A DNA stretch of 64,000 nucleotides from Gnetum montanum (taxonomy: Eukaryota > Streptophyta > Gnetopsida > Gnetales > Gnetaceae), in the NCBI GenBank assembly GCA_015680685.1, contig MNCI01006012.1, forward strand, positions 8,457 to 72,456. The letters run 5' to 3'. This document shows, piece by piece, positions 43,981 through 54,804 of this stretch; positions within the stretch are counted from its first letter, which is position 1, and each line of letters opens with the position of its first letter. The notes beneath the pieces were generated by a model. It did not search any database. It was not told the DNA's origin and saw nothing but the letters and a program-made list of their open reading frames with translations. Made by a program: the position numbers and the translations under genes.

Positions 43981-46834
43981 ATGACATCCAAAAAAAATGT
44001 ACGTAGGAAGGAGAACCCTCACAACCACGAGAGAAACGAACCAGAGCTAAAAGGGGCTAGTAAGAACAAGGCTAAGAACTACCAGAGGTGATCCATGCAA
44101 TGAGATCTATTTGAGAAGAGCCCACAGTGGAATCTATTTGACACATTCTAGAGGAAGAAGTGCCAACTAAACAATCAAAAAGAGTAGAAGTACCTAGACC
44201 TACACCAAGGCTTGAGGTCACTTTGACTCAAGCCTACCTAGACATCATTCAATCTCGAGACATTCAAAGATTGGTTCATTAAGATATCAACTTTGGATCA
44301 TTTGTGGAGAAAGCTCCAAAGGATGTCAGGACATAATTACAAACCTCTCCAATGTGGCTAGTTATAATGTCTAGTAAGGAATGGTACATGGGAGAGACCT
44401 ATCTCTTCTAGAGTAGCTAAAGGCTAGGGTCCATTGTCAAGATCAAGGATATTCAAGTGTCCTACATGGTAGAAGCCATTGAACAGGCACTTGGGTTGCT
44501 TGATACGAGAACATAATTAGCTAAATTATCTACAAAAGGTAATCCTAAGGCCAAGAGGAAGTGAACCTAGCAATTTTATAGAGTTTATTGTAAGGAGTAT
44601 GGTGTGCTCACAATGGTGGAGTGGATTCATTTCAAGATTACGGCCTATCACATCAATCCAACGATGAGGCCAAGCAAAGTGACTGCTTTCTCTGCCTGAG
44701 CACATGTTGCGCTAATTAGAAAGTTCCCCATTAACCTTCCACAAATGTTATACTTGGAAATTGAGAAACATTTTAAAGAAAATGAATGTGGAAGGAAAAC
44801 CCTACCCTTTTCATGCCTCATTAAAAACCTTTGTAAGAGGGTAGGCATTGTTTGCTACTTTAACGACACTCTTAGGCATGCTCCCTTAGCCTCATGATTA
44901 GATGTCATGAAGGATAAAAAACTAGCAACAACCCAAGAAGAGGAGCTACTGCCACCACCACCCACTTAGGAAGCAACACCAAAAGCCCATGAAACCATTG
45001 AACATCTATAAGAAATCTAAGAATATCTCTTAAGCTAACAAGAGTAATAAGTAGAAATGAGTGTGGTGGATCCATCTATGTATCGGCTAGCAATGACTCA
45101 CCTTAACGCAGTGGCCTAAATAATTAGCCAGATCGAGAGGGGTGGTCCCATTATCTCTACCCAAAAAACACAACTACCTTCAAGGTCAGATCCTAGTGCT
45201 TAAGAGGTGACAGTGTCACTAGAAACACATCATCTATTCCTAGAAATATCTAGGAATGCTACAATTTTCGTAGTACAATTAGAGAAAGGTGAAGAGGCAA
45301 CTATCTTGGTGATGTAGCATCATGGGTAGGAGATAGTGATAGAAGTGGTTATTTACCATGTAGTAGAAGCATTGAACACACCTGTAGCATCTGTACTAGA
45401 CATATTTTCACTTCAAGATGTGTAGATGTTCACAAGCATAGTCAGCAAAAAATTGAATGCAGCCTAGCATGAAAAGTTGTTGGAACAACTATAGAAACTG
45501 GGCAACTGACTCTAGACATTTTTGATCTTCTGAAGAACATCACCATAACCTAGTTAGAGTTGCTAAATGCAAGGGGAAAATGTATTATTTTGAAGTGGCA
45601 ACTAGAAATGGTCTAAAATCAAAATCAACACTTGGCTAGGGAGGTTTCCGAACTTCATTCCCAACTTTTAGATCAAGAAATCCTCAAGATAGAAATGACA
45701 AGAGATGAAGCTATCAAATAGCTTCAAGAATGATTTTAGAAGGTTGAGGAGGAGGTAGTGATGGTCATCTTTAAATAGTCTATAGTTGAAGCTGAAGTGT
45801 ACCTAATCAAAAAGGACTTGAATCAGATGTTCCAAGAGAATGAATCATTGACCACACAAAATCATCACATATGAAATGTCGATGTTCAAAAAGATCAAAT
45901 GCAAGAATTCATTCATCAATAGGAAGAGCATCTTGCCAAGGTAAACACTAAATTGAGGAAATTGACTATGAAAAACTGCAATCTATCAATGGAGGAGGTG
46001 TGCACCTTGCATCAAAAGTTTGTCATAGAGATCGTTGCTTGGAAATGAAGTACTCAAATTTGAGAAAGTGAAAAATCACTACAGGGACTAGGTTAGTTTG
46101 TAAAAGGAAGTGAATGAAAAAAAAATCTAGATGGAAAAGGTGAAACTGAATGTAGCCCTCTAGCAACTTCAATTAGAAAGAGAGATGTGGTAGCCCATCC
46201 TTGATGGGATTGATGCCTACAACAAAGTGGAGATCCACTTGAAGGAGTTGCAAATCAAGGAGATGACAGAGTACATGAAGTTGGCCAATCTCCGTTATGC
46301 AAACCTACCAATGCTGACTATCGATCGACCATGGTTGAAGTTAGAAAAACAAGTGGCTAGCTCATATCTGCTATATGAGGTTGAGTTCAAACCCATAAGG
46401 ACATCAATGAAAAACTTGAGACTGCTAACATTGAACTCAAAGTCCTTAGAGGAAAATTTAGAGATCAACAATCTATCATTGAGAACCTAGTCAAATGAAT
46501 GAATGACTACTAAGAGCTAAAGGACATAGTTAGGACGTTCAACATTGAATGCAAATAGTTCACTACCTAGTTTATTAATGCAAAGGAGTTGTTTCTAGCA
46601 ATCTTATGTCTCTAGGATGTGCCTATTCCAACCCACATTGGGAAAGTGGCATGGATAGTGCATGATCCTAGGAGTAAATAGGAGAAAATGAAATCAATAC
46701 TAAATGCTTTCTACCTTCCACATGAAGTTGTAGTAGTAGCAAGACAACTGTAGCCACCTTATCCATTGCTAGTGCATGAAGTTGATGAAGGTCCCTCAGA
46801 GCCTCAGGAACCACCACCGCTTGGGACCGTTTAA
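43981..46834 (+). pseudogene. ORF2 remnant, element C (putative plant transposon protein plus coiled coil)
   Basis: ATG at 43981 follows GTGATTACAA, a mutated version of the splice-site-like GTGATTRTAG seen in A, D and G. The N-terminus is basic (KKNVRRKENPHNHERN). Residues about 200-300 read EYGVLTMVEWIHFKITAYHI, FPINLPQMLYLEIEKHF and LPFSCLIKNLCKRVGI, the same pattern as in A and as the putative plant transposon protein family. From about 45580 on it is coiled coil (FQENESLTTQNHHI, KLRKLTMKNCNLSMEEV; open 46227-46490). It ends Pro-rich (EPQEPPPLGTV). Many TAG/TAA stops. Function unknown. Confidence 0.75.
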
Positions 46835-47075
46835 TCTTCTCCAACAAGCTTCATGTCATCAAGGAATGTGTTGTTCAATTTTGAAGAGTTGAATCATGGT
46901 GTTCAATTTTTTGTCTTGAACACCTTCATTTTTTGTAATGAGTTGATCTATACACTCCATTTTTTGTCAAGTTAATTAGTTTTTTTTTGTGTGAAGAAAA
47001 GTCAGTTAATAATCCAATACCTTCCCAGTTTTGTAACAAAACACAAGGATGAGTTTTCATTCAATCATGGGGATA
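46835..47075 (+). other. 3' untranslated stretch and polypurine tract, element C
   Basis: Non-coding DNA after ORF2, ending in CATGGGGATA (47066-47075) that abuts the LTR start TGATGAGTC. The frame at 46991-47200 spans the LTR edge and is not a gene. Confidence 0.7.
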
Positions 47076-48011
47076 TGATGAGTCATGTTAATTTGTCTGT
47101 GTTGATGAGGCCTTGTCAATGCAGCCTTGTCAGCTGGGCCTCATCAACAAGGCCTAGTCAACACATCTTACCATGCGTCGATGAGGCCCCATCAGCGTAG
47201 TGTCATGTGTTAGCTATAAATATGCACTTGCAGCTACATTTATGGAATAAGTAGATTGTAGTTCTATGGAGATCTTACATTTTTCCCATTTGAAAGTTAG
47301 AATTTTTTCCTTGAGTGCCTACAGTAGTAGTCATTGAGTGTATGGATCTATATTTGAGCATTGTTGTACCTAAGCATGACAATGTGTACAACAATAAAGA
47401 TAAGCTTTCTGATAAACCTTGCAGCACTTTGGATAGATTAGCTATTTTATTTATGCATTTAATATTCTCAATTATTTATTAAATATTTTCTATTCGTTAT
47501 TAAATATTTTCCAATTATTACATTAATGAAGTAATTAAGCCAAATAGATTACACACATAAGTATGATTGCTTCAAGTGTAACATGTATTTGCTTGGTAAT
47601 CCCAGTAGCATTGTTGCTTGGTACACCTAGTAGCATAGTGTTTGGTAACCTAGCATTGGATACGTGGGTTTAGGATGTGTACAAAAAGTGGGAATAAATG
47701 CTCATGTTAGGATTAGTTAAATGCTAGTTAATTAATTAATTTAAATTAGTTAATCAAATTCCTTTTATCTACATTTTGAGCACCAAACTATAAAATATAA
47801 AATGACAAAAATTGGATGCCTCAGTTACACTTAGCCATACCAACAAACATCATAAGTGTAATTGAAAAGATAACGATTGACCTTAAGGCTAGATTCACTT
47901 CCTAAATAAATAGTGCACTGGGAATGATAAATTCCTTGGAATTCAACCAGACCGTGCATGAACCCTTCATGATTTGTATGGTTGGATGTAAGGGTACCTC
48001 GCCACTCATCA
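47076..48011 (+). repeat. 3' LTR of element C (936 bp)
   Basis: Starts TGATGAGTCATGTTAA and ends GCCACTCATCA. Its first 130 bp hold GATGAGGCC/GGCCTCATCAAC inverted repeats. TATAAATA at 47215-47222 and an AATAAAGATAAGC signal near 47392 give a U3-R-U5 layout. The last 60 bp (GTACCTCGCCACTCATCA) are shared with A, D, G and F, so these LTR families are related. Confidence 0.92.
47215..47222 (+). promoter_or_regulatory. TATA box in LTR of element C
   Basis: TATAAATA in GTTAGCTATAAATATGCAC, about 140 bp inside the LTR and about 175 bp before the AATAAA signal. Confidence 0.6.
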
Positions 48012-48016
48012 CCTAT

Positions 48017-48215
48017 AATGTTTTTCAACAATGTATGCAATATCAAGTCTAGTAGAGACCATTGCATACATTAAACTACTAATAACAATACCATATGAGC
48101 TCTTTTTCTTCACAAGATGTTTGTCTATTCAATTAATATTCTTCTAAAGACAAAGATAAGTCAAGAAAAAGAGCTCATAGTTAAACTACTAATAACAATA
48201 TTCTTCTAAATGTGA
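48017..48215 (-). pseudogene. copia RT C-terminus of element E with repair scar
   Basis: From the C insertion point the minus strand reads the end of RT (IPYG..ISSLMYAMV-type wording at 48095-48050). Between this and the integrase/hinge region (48216 on) the RT core is missing. In its place lie a 20-bp direct repeat (48071-48090 = 48181-48200), a 17-bp inverted repeat (48094-48110 against 48163-48179) and a 14-bp direct repeat (48135-48148 = 48197-48210). This pattern points to a deletion repaired with templated filler. Confidence 0.8.
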
Positions 48216-49740
48216 AGGCAATCTATGTATATGTGTGAAATGTCTTAAATGATCCTATTCACTTTGTTATTCACTTAAACAATATTCTCCCTATTCATGT
48301 GTTGTATTTGCATCTACCATGCCATCACCATCTTGTTCTCTAGGGGAAAAATCCCCAACCAAGGGAGGATGACCCTCAGAAATTTCATTATTAATTTCAA
48401 CAAGCACATACATAGGAGTTACATCATTTGAAGGAGCTTTAGTATTTAAAGTTTCCTCCTTCATAGATCCATGTTTTTCTAAAACTAACATCTCAACTAT
48501 AAATAACCCTTTTAGTTTGTGGGTTATACAACTTATAAGCTTTAACACCATGTCCATATCTAAGAAAAATAAATTTGACATACTTAGAGTCTAATTTGGA
48601 CATATCAGATTTTGGAACATGTACATAGGCTTCACAACCAAAAATCTTCAAATAGTTTAAATTAATGGACCTACCACTCCAAACTTTCTCTAGAGATTTT
48701 CCATCAAGAGATGATGAGGGATATCTATTGATAAGATAACATGTAATCATTACTGCTTCATCCAAAAAAAGCTTGTCAAGATTAGATTTATTGATCATAC
48801 ATCTGGCATGTTCCATCAATGTTCAACTAAAGCAATTTGCTACTCCATTTTGTTCAAGAGTCCCCAGAATAGTCTTTTGCCTTTGAATGCCATGTTCTTT
48901 ACAAAAAGCATTAAATTCATTTGAGCAAAACTCACCACCATTGTCAATTCTTAGAATTTTGATTTTCTTTCCTAAATAATTCTCAACAAGAGCTTTAAAT
49001 TCTATGAATTCTCAACAAGAGCTTTTTCTAGAATAATCATCAATAAAAGAAACATAATACATAGCACCTCCAAGAGAACTTGTTTTAATATCTTTAACTA
49101 GTTCACATACATCACTATGTTTCAATTCTAATATTTGAAGAGATTTAGCATTACTTCTTTGAAAACTATGATGCTTTTGTTTACCATCTAGACAATGATG
49201 GCAAAAATCCAAAGAATCTTTTAAAACTAAAATTTACCTTGCTTGTAAAGTTTTTTAAGTCCTTTTTCATCAAGATGTTCCATTTTTATGCCATAAATTA
49301 ATACTTGAATTTAAATCAATAACTATAAATGCACTTACTTTCTACTTTAATGTCTTAGCTTCTTATTTGTACAACTTGCTTGTTTTAATTGTAGAAGCCA
49401 AAAGAGATGAACCATGCAGTATTAAACATTTTTCACCTCCAAAGATAATAGTTAGTCCTACTTCATCTAGTTCACTTATAAAAAAAATATTTTTAGTAAG
49501 TTTTGGAGCATGACATACATTGAAATTCAATTTAATCACTCCATTTTTAAATTGAATCTTTACCTTTTCATAACCTATAACTTTGCATAAACCATCATTA
49601 CCCAATATTACCATTCCAAGATCAGATGATGTATACTCATTGAACCAATCAACATGTGAAGTCTAGTAATGAGATGCACCTAACTCCACATACCATGAAT
49701 ATGTACAAGAATTATCAAAAGATGAGATAACATACAAATC
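48216..49740 (-). pseudogene. copia protease/integrase remnant, element E
   Basis: Minus-strand fragments: GNDGLCKVIGYEKVKIQF (49610-49550), NVCHAPKLTKNIFFISEL, HHCLDGKQKHHSF (49210 region), ELKHSDVCELVK, and YYVSFIDDYSRK (49050 region, first core Asp). The second Asp is in LRIDNGGEFCSNEF, and the Glu region in LEQNGVA. Then YLINRYPSSSLDGK and LKIFGCEAYV (48760-48590). This is the copia GPRY-side integrase core followed by the hinge. Stops and frameshifts throughout. Collinear with 3757-4911 of B. Confidence 0.88.
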
Positions 49741-49746
49741 TCCCTC

Positions 49747-50560
49747 TCAAGTAAGAGGGGCTTGATCACTTTTTGATATATTACTCTCTTTGCGCTTTTT
49801 CAGAGGGGCTTTACAATCTTTCTTTACATGACTAGCTTTACCACAATTCCAACATTTAGATGACCTCTTCACAAATTTTTTAGACTTATTTTTAAATTGA
49901 GGCCTCTTAACAAACTTTGGCCTTACATCATTTTTCATAAATAACACATCATTTTGAGGAGTAGAATTTTTCCTTCTTGCTTCCTCAGACAACAATTAAC
50001 CAACAATATTATCAAAAATAAAATTGGTAGATGTATTACTTATATCCATCAAAAATGTCTTCCATGATTCTGGAAGTGTGCTGAGAAGTGTGATGCATTG
50101 ATCTTTCTCATCCATTTTTACCCCCATAGATTGCAACCAATGGACTAGTCTATTAAAGATATTCAAGTGTTTTGTAATGACAATACCTTCAACCATTTTA
50201 AAATTATACAATTATTTCTTTAGGAACAACTTGTTGGTTAGGGACTTTGTTTGATACAAAGTTTACACTTTATCCCATAAATCATTAGTAAAAGAAACAT
50301 TGAAAATATTAAGCAATATTGAATCTGAAATACATAAATGAATTGTTCTTATCACCTTCAGGTTCAACTTTTCTAACTCTTCAACAAACATTTTATTAGG
50401 CTTAACTCCAAAAATTTCACTATGCTGGTCCTTTTAAATGAGAACCTCCATCTTGATCTTCCATAATTCATAGTTGGACCCATTGAACTTTTCAATTTCA
50501 ATTTTGGACAAAGAGTTGGTCTTGATTTTTTCCTAAAATTACTTGACAAAATAGTAGTGG
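49747..50560 (-). pseudogene. copia gag remnant, element E
   Basis: The frame begins after the primer site with FNGSNYELWKIKME (about 50490-50450). It continues with LYQTKSLTNK, LYNFKMVEGIVITKHLNIFNRLVHWLQSMG (50211-50130) and TLLSTLPESWKTFLMDI. The basic tail carries a perfect zinc knuckle CWNCGKASHVKKDC (about 49855-49815). One stop at 49996 and a few frameshifts. RNA-binding capsid protein of the family shared with B. Confidence 0.9.
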
Positions 50561-50571
50561 TGCATGGAACT

Positions 50572-50585
50572 TGGCTCCGATACCA
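50572..50585 (-). other. Primer binding site, initiator tRNA-Met type (element E)
   Basis: Minus strand TGGTATCGGAGCCA, close to the usual TGGTATCAGAGCC, two bases inside the 5' LTR. Confidence 0.78.
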
Positions 50586-50587
50586 AT

Positions 50588-50992
50588 TGTTATTTCTAGT
50601 TTCTTACACTAATATAATATTAAATTTAAAAGAAACTATAGAAAACAAAAAAGACACAGAGTTACCCTAGGGAAAACCTTTAAGGTGAAAAACCCCAGCA
50701 GAAAATTGGCTCTTGGACCATTAGCAACACAACTTCAGAGGATTCAAGCTCAAGGAGAATTTACAAAGGAAGCGAGATTACTCTCAAGATTATGCTTTAA
50801 AAGAATGTGGTGTATTGAATGCTCCCTTTGAGCTCCTTATATATTAATCAGGTTATAAAATAAACCCAAAAATAAAAGGAATAAGGTAGTTTATTTTGTG
50901 GGGATAAGTATGGAACCAAATATAACATAGACACAAATAAAAATATAATAAGACAATGTAGAAATATTTTGAGAAAATCAAGGCAGATTTGC
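50588..50992 (-). repeat. 5' LTR of copia E, outer tip missing
   Basis: Matches 28162-28583, but the plus-strand end stops at GGCAGATTTGC; the final 17 bp (CTTCATCCACCCTTACA in the other LTR) are replaced by family X sequence. Confidence 0.88.
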
Positions 50993-51063
50993 AAAATGTA
51001 TGTATTTAAAAATAAACAATACAAGACAGTTCAGAAAAATGTATGTATTTAAAAATAAACAAT
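50993..51063. repeat. 28-bp direct repeat at the broken end of copia E
   Basis: AAAATGTATGTATTTAAAAA...CAAT occurs identically at 50993-51020 and 51036-51063, separated by 15 bp that resemble a piece of the LTR (ACAAGACAGTTCAGA against ATAAGACAATGTAGA near 50949). It looks like the join of a deletion repaired with copied filler. Confidence 0.8.
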
Positions 51064-51819
51064 AAAGCATTAGGATTTACCAATTGAACAACAAGCAAAT
51101 AGGGGAAGAAAATTTAGCTTCATGTTTATAAAAATATTATGATGAAAAGAGTAGAGCTTTCCATAGAGTTAGAGAATAACAAAATCTTTCAAATTGGAAT
51201 ATCAATGTTTGAACAATGCAATGTTTGTGTATCTTCAATCTTTGGAAATTTCTTTTGGATTTTTTATTCTTATTTTTCATGCATTGATTTTTTACCTTTT
51301 GAACCTTTAATATCTTTTTAATTTAACATTTATTTTTCATCTTTTTATTGTAATTCTTGATTCATTAATTTTTTGGGAGTCTAACTGTACTTGTATTCTA
51401 TAGATTCTTCTTGTTTACGTTTTGTTTATGTAATTTGGGTTTTCCCTCTTTTTCTTTTTGAGCATTTGGTCCTTCTTTATGTCCTTCAATTGAACTATTC
51501 TTGTCTTGATATATTTCTCTAAGAAACTTTCATATTTCTTTGTTGGTCTTCACATTGATCATTGTATTTTCAATTTTCTCATGAATAAAGTTGCATACTA
51601 ATCATTTACCTATTTCATGTTATTTTGCTAGGTTTAGAAAATTTTTCTTCAAATTCTTGGTCATGCTTCATGGCTTCAGTATTCCTTTCTTCATAATGTT
51701 TTTAAGGTCATTTATTTTTTAAATAGTATTATTAAATATTCTTATACTTTGCAATTTGACACCATAGATAATCTTGTTTTAGATCTCCAATCGACATGGC
51801 CTTTTGGATTGATACTAAT
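51064..51819 (-). repeat. Family X copy 4, short form
   Basis: Resembles 27480-28161. On the minus strand the gag-like stretch is best preserved here: KEIWKFLREIYQDKNSSIEG (about 51565-51505), comparable to copia capsid wording (K.AW..L...Y.). The left end overlaps the repair join of copia E; the right end is the primer-site motif GATACTAATTGTTG. Confidence 0.6.
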
Positions 51820-52467
51820 TGTTGAAGTTAAAATTTGATTGAAACTATGCAATCTGAGATATATAGAATGATCTATGTACCTTTAGCTTTTGGAAATTTG
51901 ATTTAAAATTGTAATTCCTCTTTTTGATTTGCCACTCTAATTTTTGAACCCTTATATGCTCTTGACTTGACATTTTTTTTGGGTCTTTTGATTAGGATTA
52001 CTAATTTCTTGATTTCGTGTGCCTCTAGATTTACTCTTATTATAGAGAGCCTTGCTAGCTCTTTTTTTTCATGAGTTTGATTTTGTTGTCTTTTTCTTTA
52101 TGTAGTTTTTTTTGTTCTTATTTTTTCCATCTACTTGTACCTACCTTATCTTGATATTTTTCTTGCAAAAACTCCCACATTTCCTTACATGTGTATATAT
52201 TTGTCATTATGTTTTTTATTTATTTACTAAAAGAATTGCATACTTATCCTTTACCTGGTCTAATCTTATTTGTAGTAAGTTTTGAAATTTCTTCTTCAAA
52301 TTCTTGGTTATGCTTCTTGGCTTAAGTAATCCTTTTTAGACAATGTTCAAGATATCATTTGATTTTAGAACTAGCATTGTTAAATATTTTCATACTTTGA
52401 AAATTAATAACTTGCATAATCTTCGTCTAGATCTCCCATTGATATAACCTTTTGTGTTTATACAAAT
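51820..52467 (-). repeat. Family X copy 5, minimal form
   Basis: About 648 bp from TGTTGAAGTTAAAA to the next TATTGGAG junction. It lacks nearly all of the long-form DNA. It contains TTGGAAATTTGATTTAAA, CTCTTTTTGATTTGCC and the gag-like part. With copy 6 it forms a direct head-to-tail pair. Confidence 0.6.
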
Positions 52468-53047
52468 TATTGGAGTTGAAATTTAATCGAAACTATGCAA
52501 TTTAAGATATGCAGAATGTTCTACTTTGTATATCTTCAATCTATGGAAATTTCTTTTGGATTTTTTAATCTTCTTTTTGATGTGCCTTTCCTTTACCTTT
52601 TGAAACCTTGATACATTTTGAAACTTTGATACATTCTTAAATTTTTGATTTCTTTTAACTTTGTTTTATCTCTTATTTTATTTCTATTGCAATGATCCTT
52701 GCTTTTTTGCTTCTTTAATTTGTTTATGATGTTTTTTAATTTTTGTAGTTTTTAGCCCTTATTTTTGACCTTCAGTTGAACTATCATTGTTTTGATATTT
52801 TTCATGAAGAATTCTAAAACTTTGTTGATTATTGTGTTTTTTATTTGACCATTAACTCAACTACCTATTGTTCCTTCCTTTCTTGTCTATTCCTTTCTCA
52901 TAATGTTCCAAATGTCATGAAATTTCAGAAGTTGCATAGTTAGTTATTCTTATGCTTTGAAATTTTGTGATATACTAAATCATCTCATAGTTTGGATAAT
53001 CTTTATTTTGATATTCCATGGACAAAAGCTTGTACTCTAATACCAAT
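52468..53047 (-). repeat. Family X copy 6, minimal form
   Basis: About 580 bp, collinear with copy 5 (GAAACTATGCAATTTAAGATAT, CTTTTTGATGTGCC, GTTTTTAGCCCTTATTTTTGACC). Ends at the primer-site motif TACCAATTTTTGG. Confidence 0.6.
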
Positions 53048-53830
53048 TTTTGGAGTTGAATGTTGTGGAAGATGATCTTGATTAGTTTCTTTGTTATGAA
53101 TTGTCCATCCGATAGATGCTTATTGATTGAAAGAGGACTATAGATTTTAGGATAGCCATCTTTAATATAAGTAATGAATAAATCAACAATTAAGAAGAAA
53201 AGCAAATAGAAAATAACAGAATTCTATGTTGAATAATAACATTTAGGTATGAGGCTAAGAGATACATTGCATGTTAAATAACAATTTTTAGGTCTACGAA
53301 TGGATTATGTGAGATTACAATCAAGGGGATGAAGAATGATTACTAGAGATTCATATTGGAGAAAAACTTTTATAGGAAATCTTGTAAATTGAGATAGAAA
53401 TTTGCTTGGGTTTAAGATGTAATTAAAGCTTGGCATATGGAAAAGAACATTCAACAAAAATAACATATTATCAACTAAAAGTTATGTTTTGTTGCAATTT
53501 TGCAATCTTTAAAATGGATGTATCAATAATTTGGTGGAACTGCAAATTAAGTATAACAAAACTCAATATTAAATAATAATTGTAGGATGTTGGTGGGATA
53601 AATATAGTAAGATGCATGATGAATGGAAATGGAAATGATGACCAAATGATGATGAGTTAATAAGTTGAATCAGTGGTCAATAGTGAATTAATGAACTAGA
53701 ATGAAAGAAGATTGGAGTTGAGAGTTAAAATAACATTAATGGATAAATAGAGTGTGAGATGTTGGAGCAAGCCTAATTAAAGTTCAATTCAATAAATTAT
53801 CACAAATTAGTTATTCTTTTACTCATTATT
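53048..53830 (-). repeat. Family X copy 7, internally deleted
   Basis: Begins TTTGGAGTTGAATGTTG like copy 2, follows it to about 53400, then jumps to the equivalent of 13900 (GAAAGAACA..., TTTTGTTGCAATTTTGC) and ends near AACAAGCC-type wording at 53775. Right edge approximate. Confidence 0.55.
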
Positions 53831-53953
53831 GAGAAGAAAAGGTTTTCCAGATATTAAGTCTCAAAATTACATAAATTAAGAAAATATAAATTAGAAAAAT
53901 CTTAAAATTATCAAAACACCAATATTGTTTCTAATAATTCAGTGCAAATGTAG

Positions 53954-54290
53954 TATTAATTTTGGCCAAGAGGCCACTACGTCTCGTGCAATGGGGGGAG
54001 GGGGGAGTGTATTTTGGTGCTCTTTACATCATGTGCCATGTAAGATTCCACAATGGAGAAAACCATGATGGAAAGAGAACGCCATGGAAAAAAATGGGAT
54101 GTAAAGTCCATGTCATGGAAAAGAAAAACACTATGAATCAAATTAATAGAACTTTTCACAAAAATTATTATTGAATAACATACAGTCATTTTGATTTTGG
54201 TTTTCAATATAAATATTAATTCTCCATGAATCAATTTGAGATTTTATTAATTTGTAAAATATATAAGATTCTCTCGACCAAATAATAGAT
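53954..54290. mobile_element. MITE-like element 2
   Basis: Left end TATTAATTTTGGCCAAGAGG (53954-53973) pairs imperfectly with the right end, read on the opposite strand as ATTATTTGGTCGAGAGAATC (about 54268-54288). The same terminal wording is at both ends of the element at 57961-58232. The interior has two G6 runs (53993-54005) and several CCATGG/CATGGAAAA words but no gene. About 337 bp. No clear target duplication. Confidence 0.4.
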
Positions 54291-54804
54291 ATATATTATA
54301 ACTATATAGCTAAACTAGTATTAATAATACAAAAATCAGAATTATGATAGAAACAATTGAACATCCTTAAATGGCAGAACAATATGCACAATATGCACAA
54401 TTAAGGCAGTTAATTATGTAAAATTTCTGGGAAGAAATGGGGGCACAATCTTAACCCGTTTGATGAATAACTAATTACAACAGTCATAACTAGTTTAGCC
54501 TTACCCTTGTCCCAACAAATATAATGGGTGGACTAATTGCAACAGCCTAAAAATAAAACTTACAATGCTTGTTTCAGCACTATTCTATACAATTTCTGGG
54601 AAGAAACCCTTCTAAAAATTAATCGCAACAGCAAAACGGGATCAGCTAATTACAAGTCAAGAATAAAAACGACGGTTCGGCGGTCAAGACATAACTAGCT
54701 CGTGCAATTCTGACGCAGAAGCCAGCTCTGAACTTGACGAGGGCCATTCCTGAAAATGAAAAGCTTTCATCCTAGCAGTGCCCCAAAGCCAAACCCTTAG
54801 CCTA
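54291..54804. other. Low-copy AT-rich DNA, nothing recognised
   Basis: No repeat elsewhere in the window and no protein motif. Two similar phrases, TTTCTGGGAAGAAATGGGGGC (54425) and TTTCTGGGAAGAAACCC (54592), recur about 165 bp apart, each preceded by related wording, suggesting a decayed local duplication. CpG content rises towards 54660-54760. Confidence 0.5.

Larger units (their letters stand above)
29219..48011 (+). mobile_element. Element C: Athila/Tat-like Ty3 retrotransposon with pol and ORF2
   Basis: Bounded by perfect 5-bp target copies CCTAT (29214-29218, 48012-48016). It contains a deleted 5' LTR (29219 to about 29312), gag split by element D, protease, RT, RNase H, integrase (to 41590), a 2.4-kb spacer, ORF2 (43981-46834), a purine tract and the 3' LTR (47076-48011). 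Without D it is 12.2 kb. Domain order PR-RT-RH-INT is Ty3/gypsy, and the wording GYSGYNQI and VFMDDF matches Athila-type RT. All ORFs are broken. It inserted into copia E. Confidence 0.93.
28162..50992 (-). mobile_element. Ty1/copia element E, split by element C
   Basis: The minus-strand order is 5' LTR (50992-50588), primer site, gag, integrase region, a scar where RT should be (48210-48071), the RT C-terminus, then, beyond the 18.8-kb insertion of element C (29219-48011), RNase H (29218-28640) and the 3' LTR (28583-28162). Removing C and one CCTAT target copy restores continuity of the polyprotein from SLMYAM-type wording to the RNase H region. It is the same family as B. The outermost 17 bp of the 5' LTR are missing. 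Confidence 0.88.
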
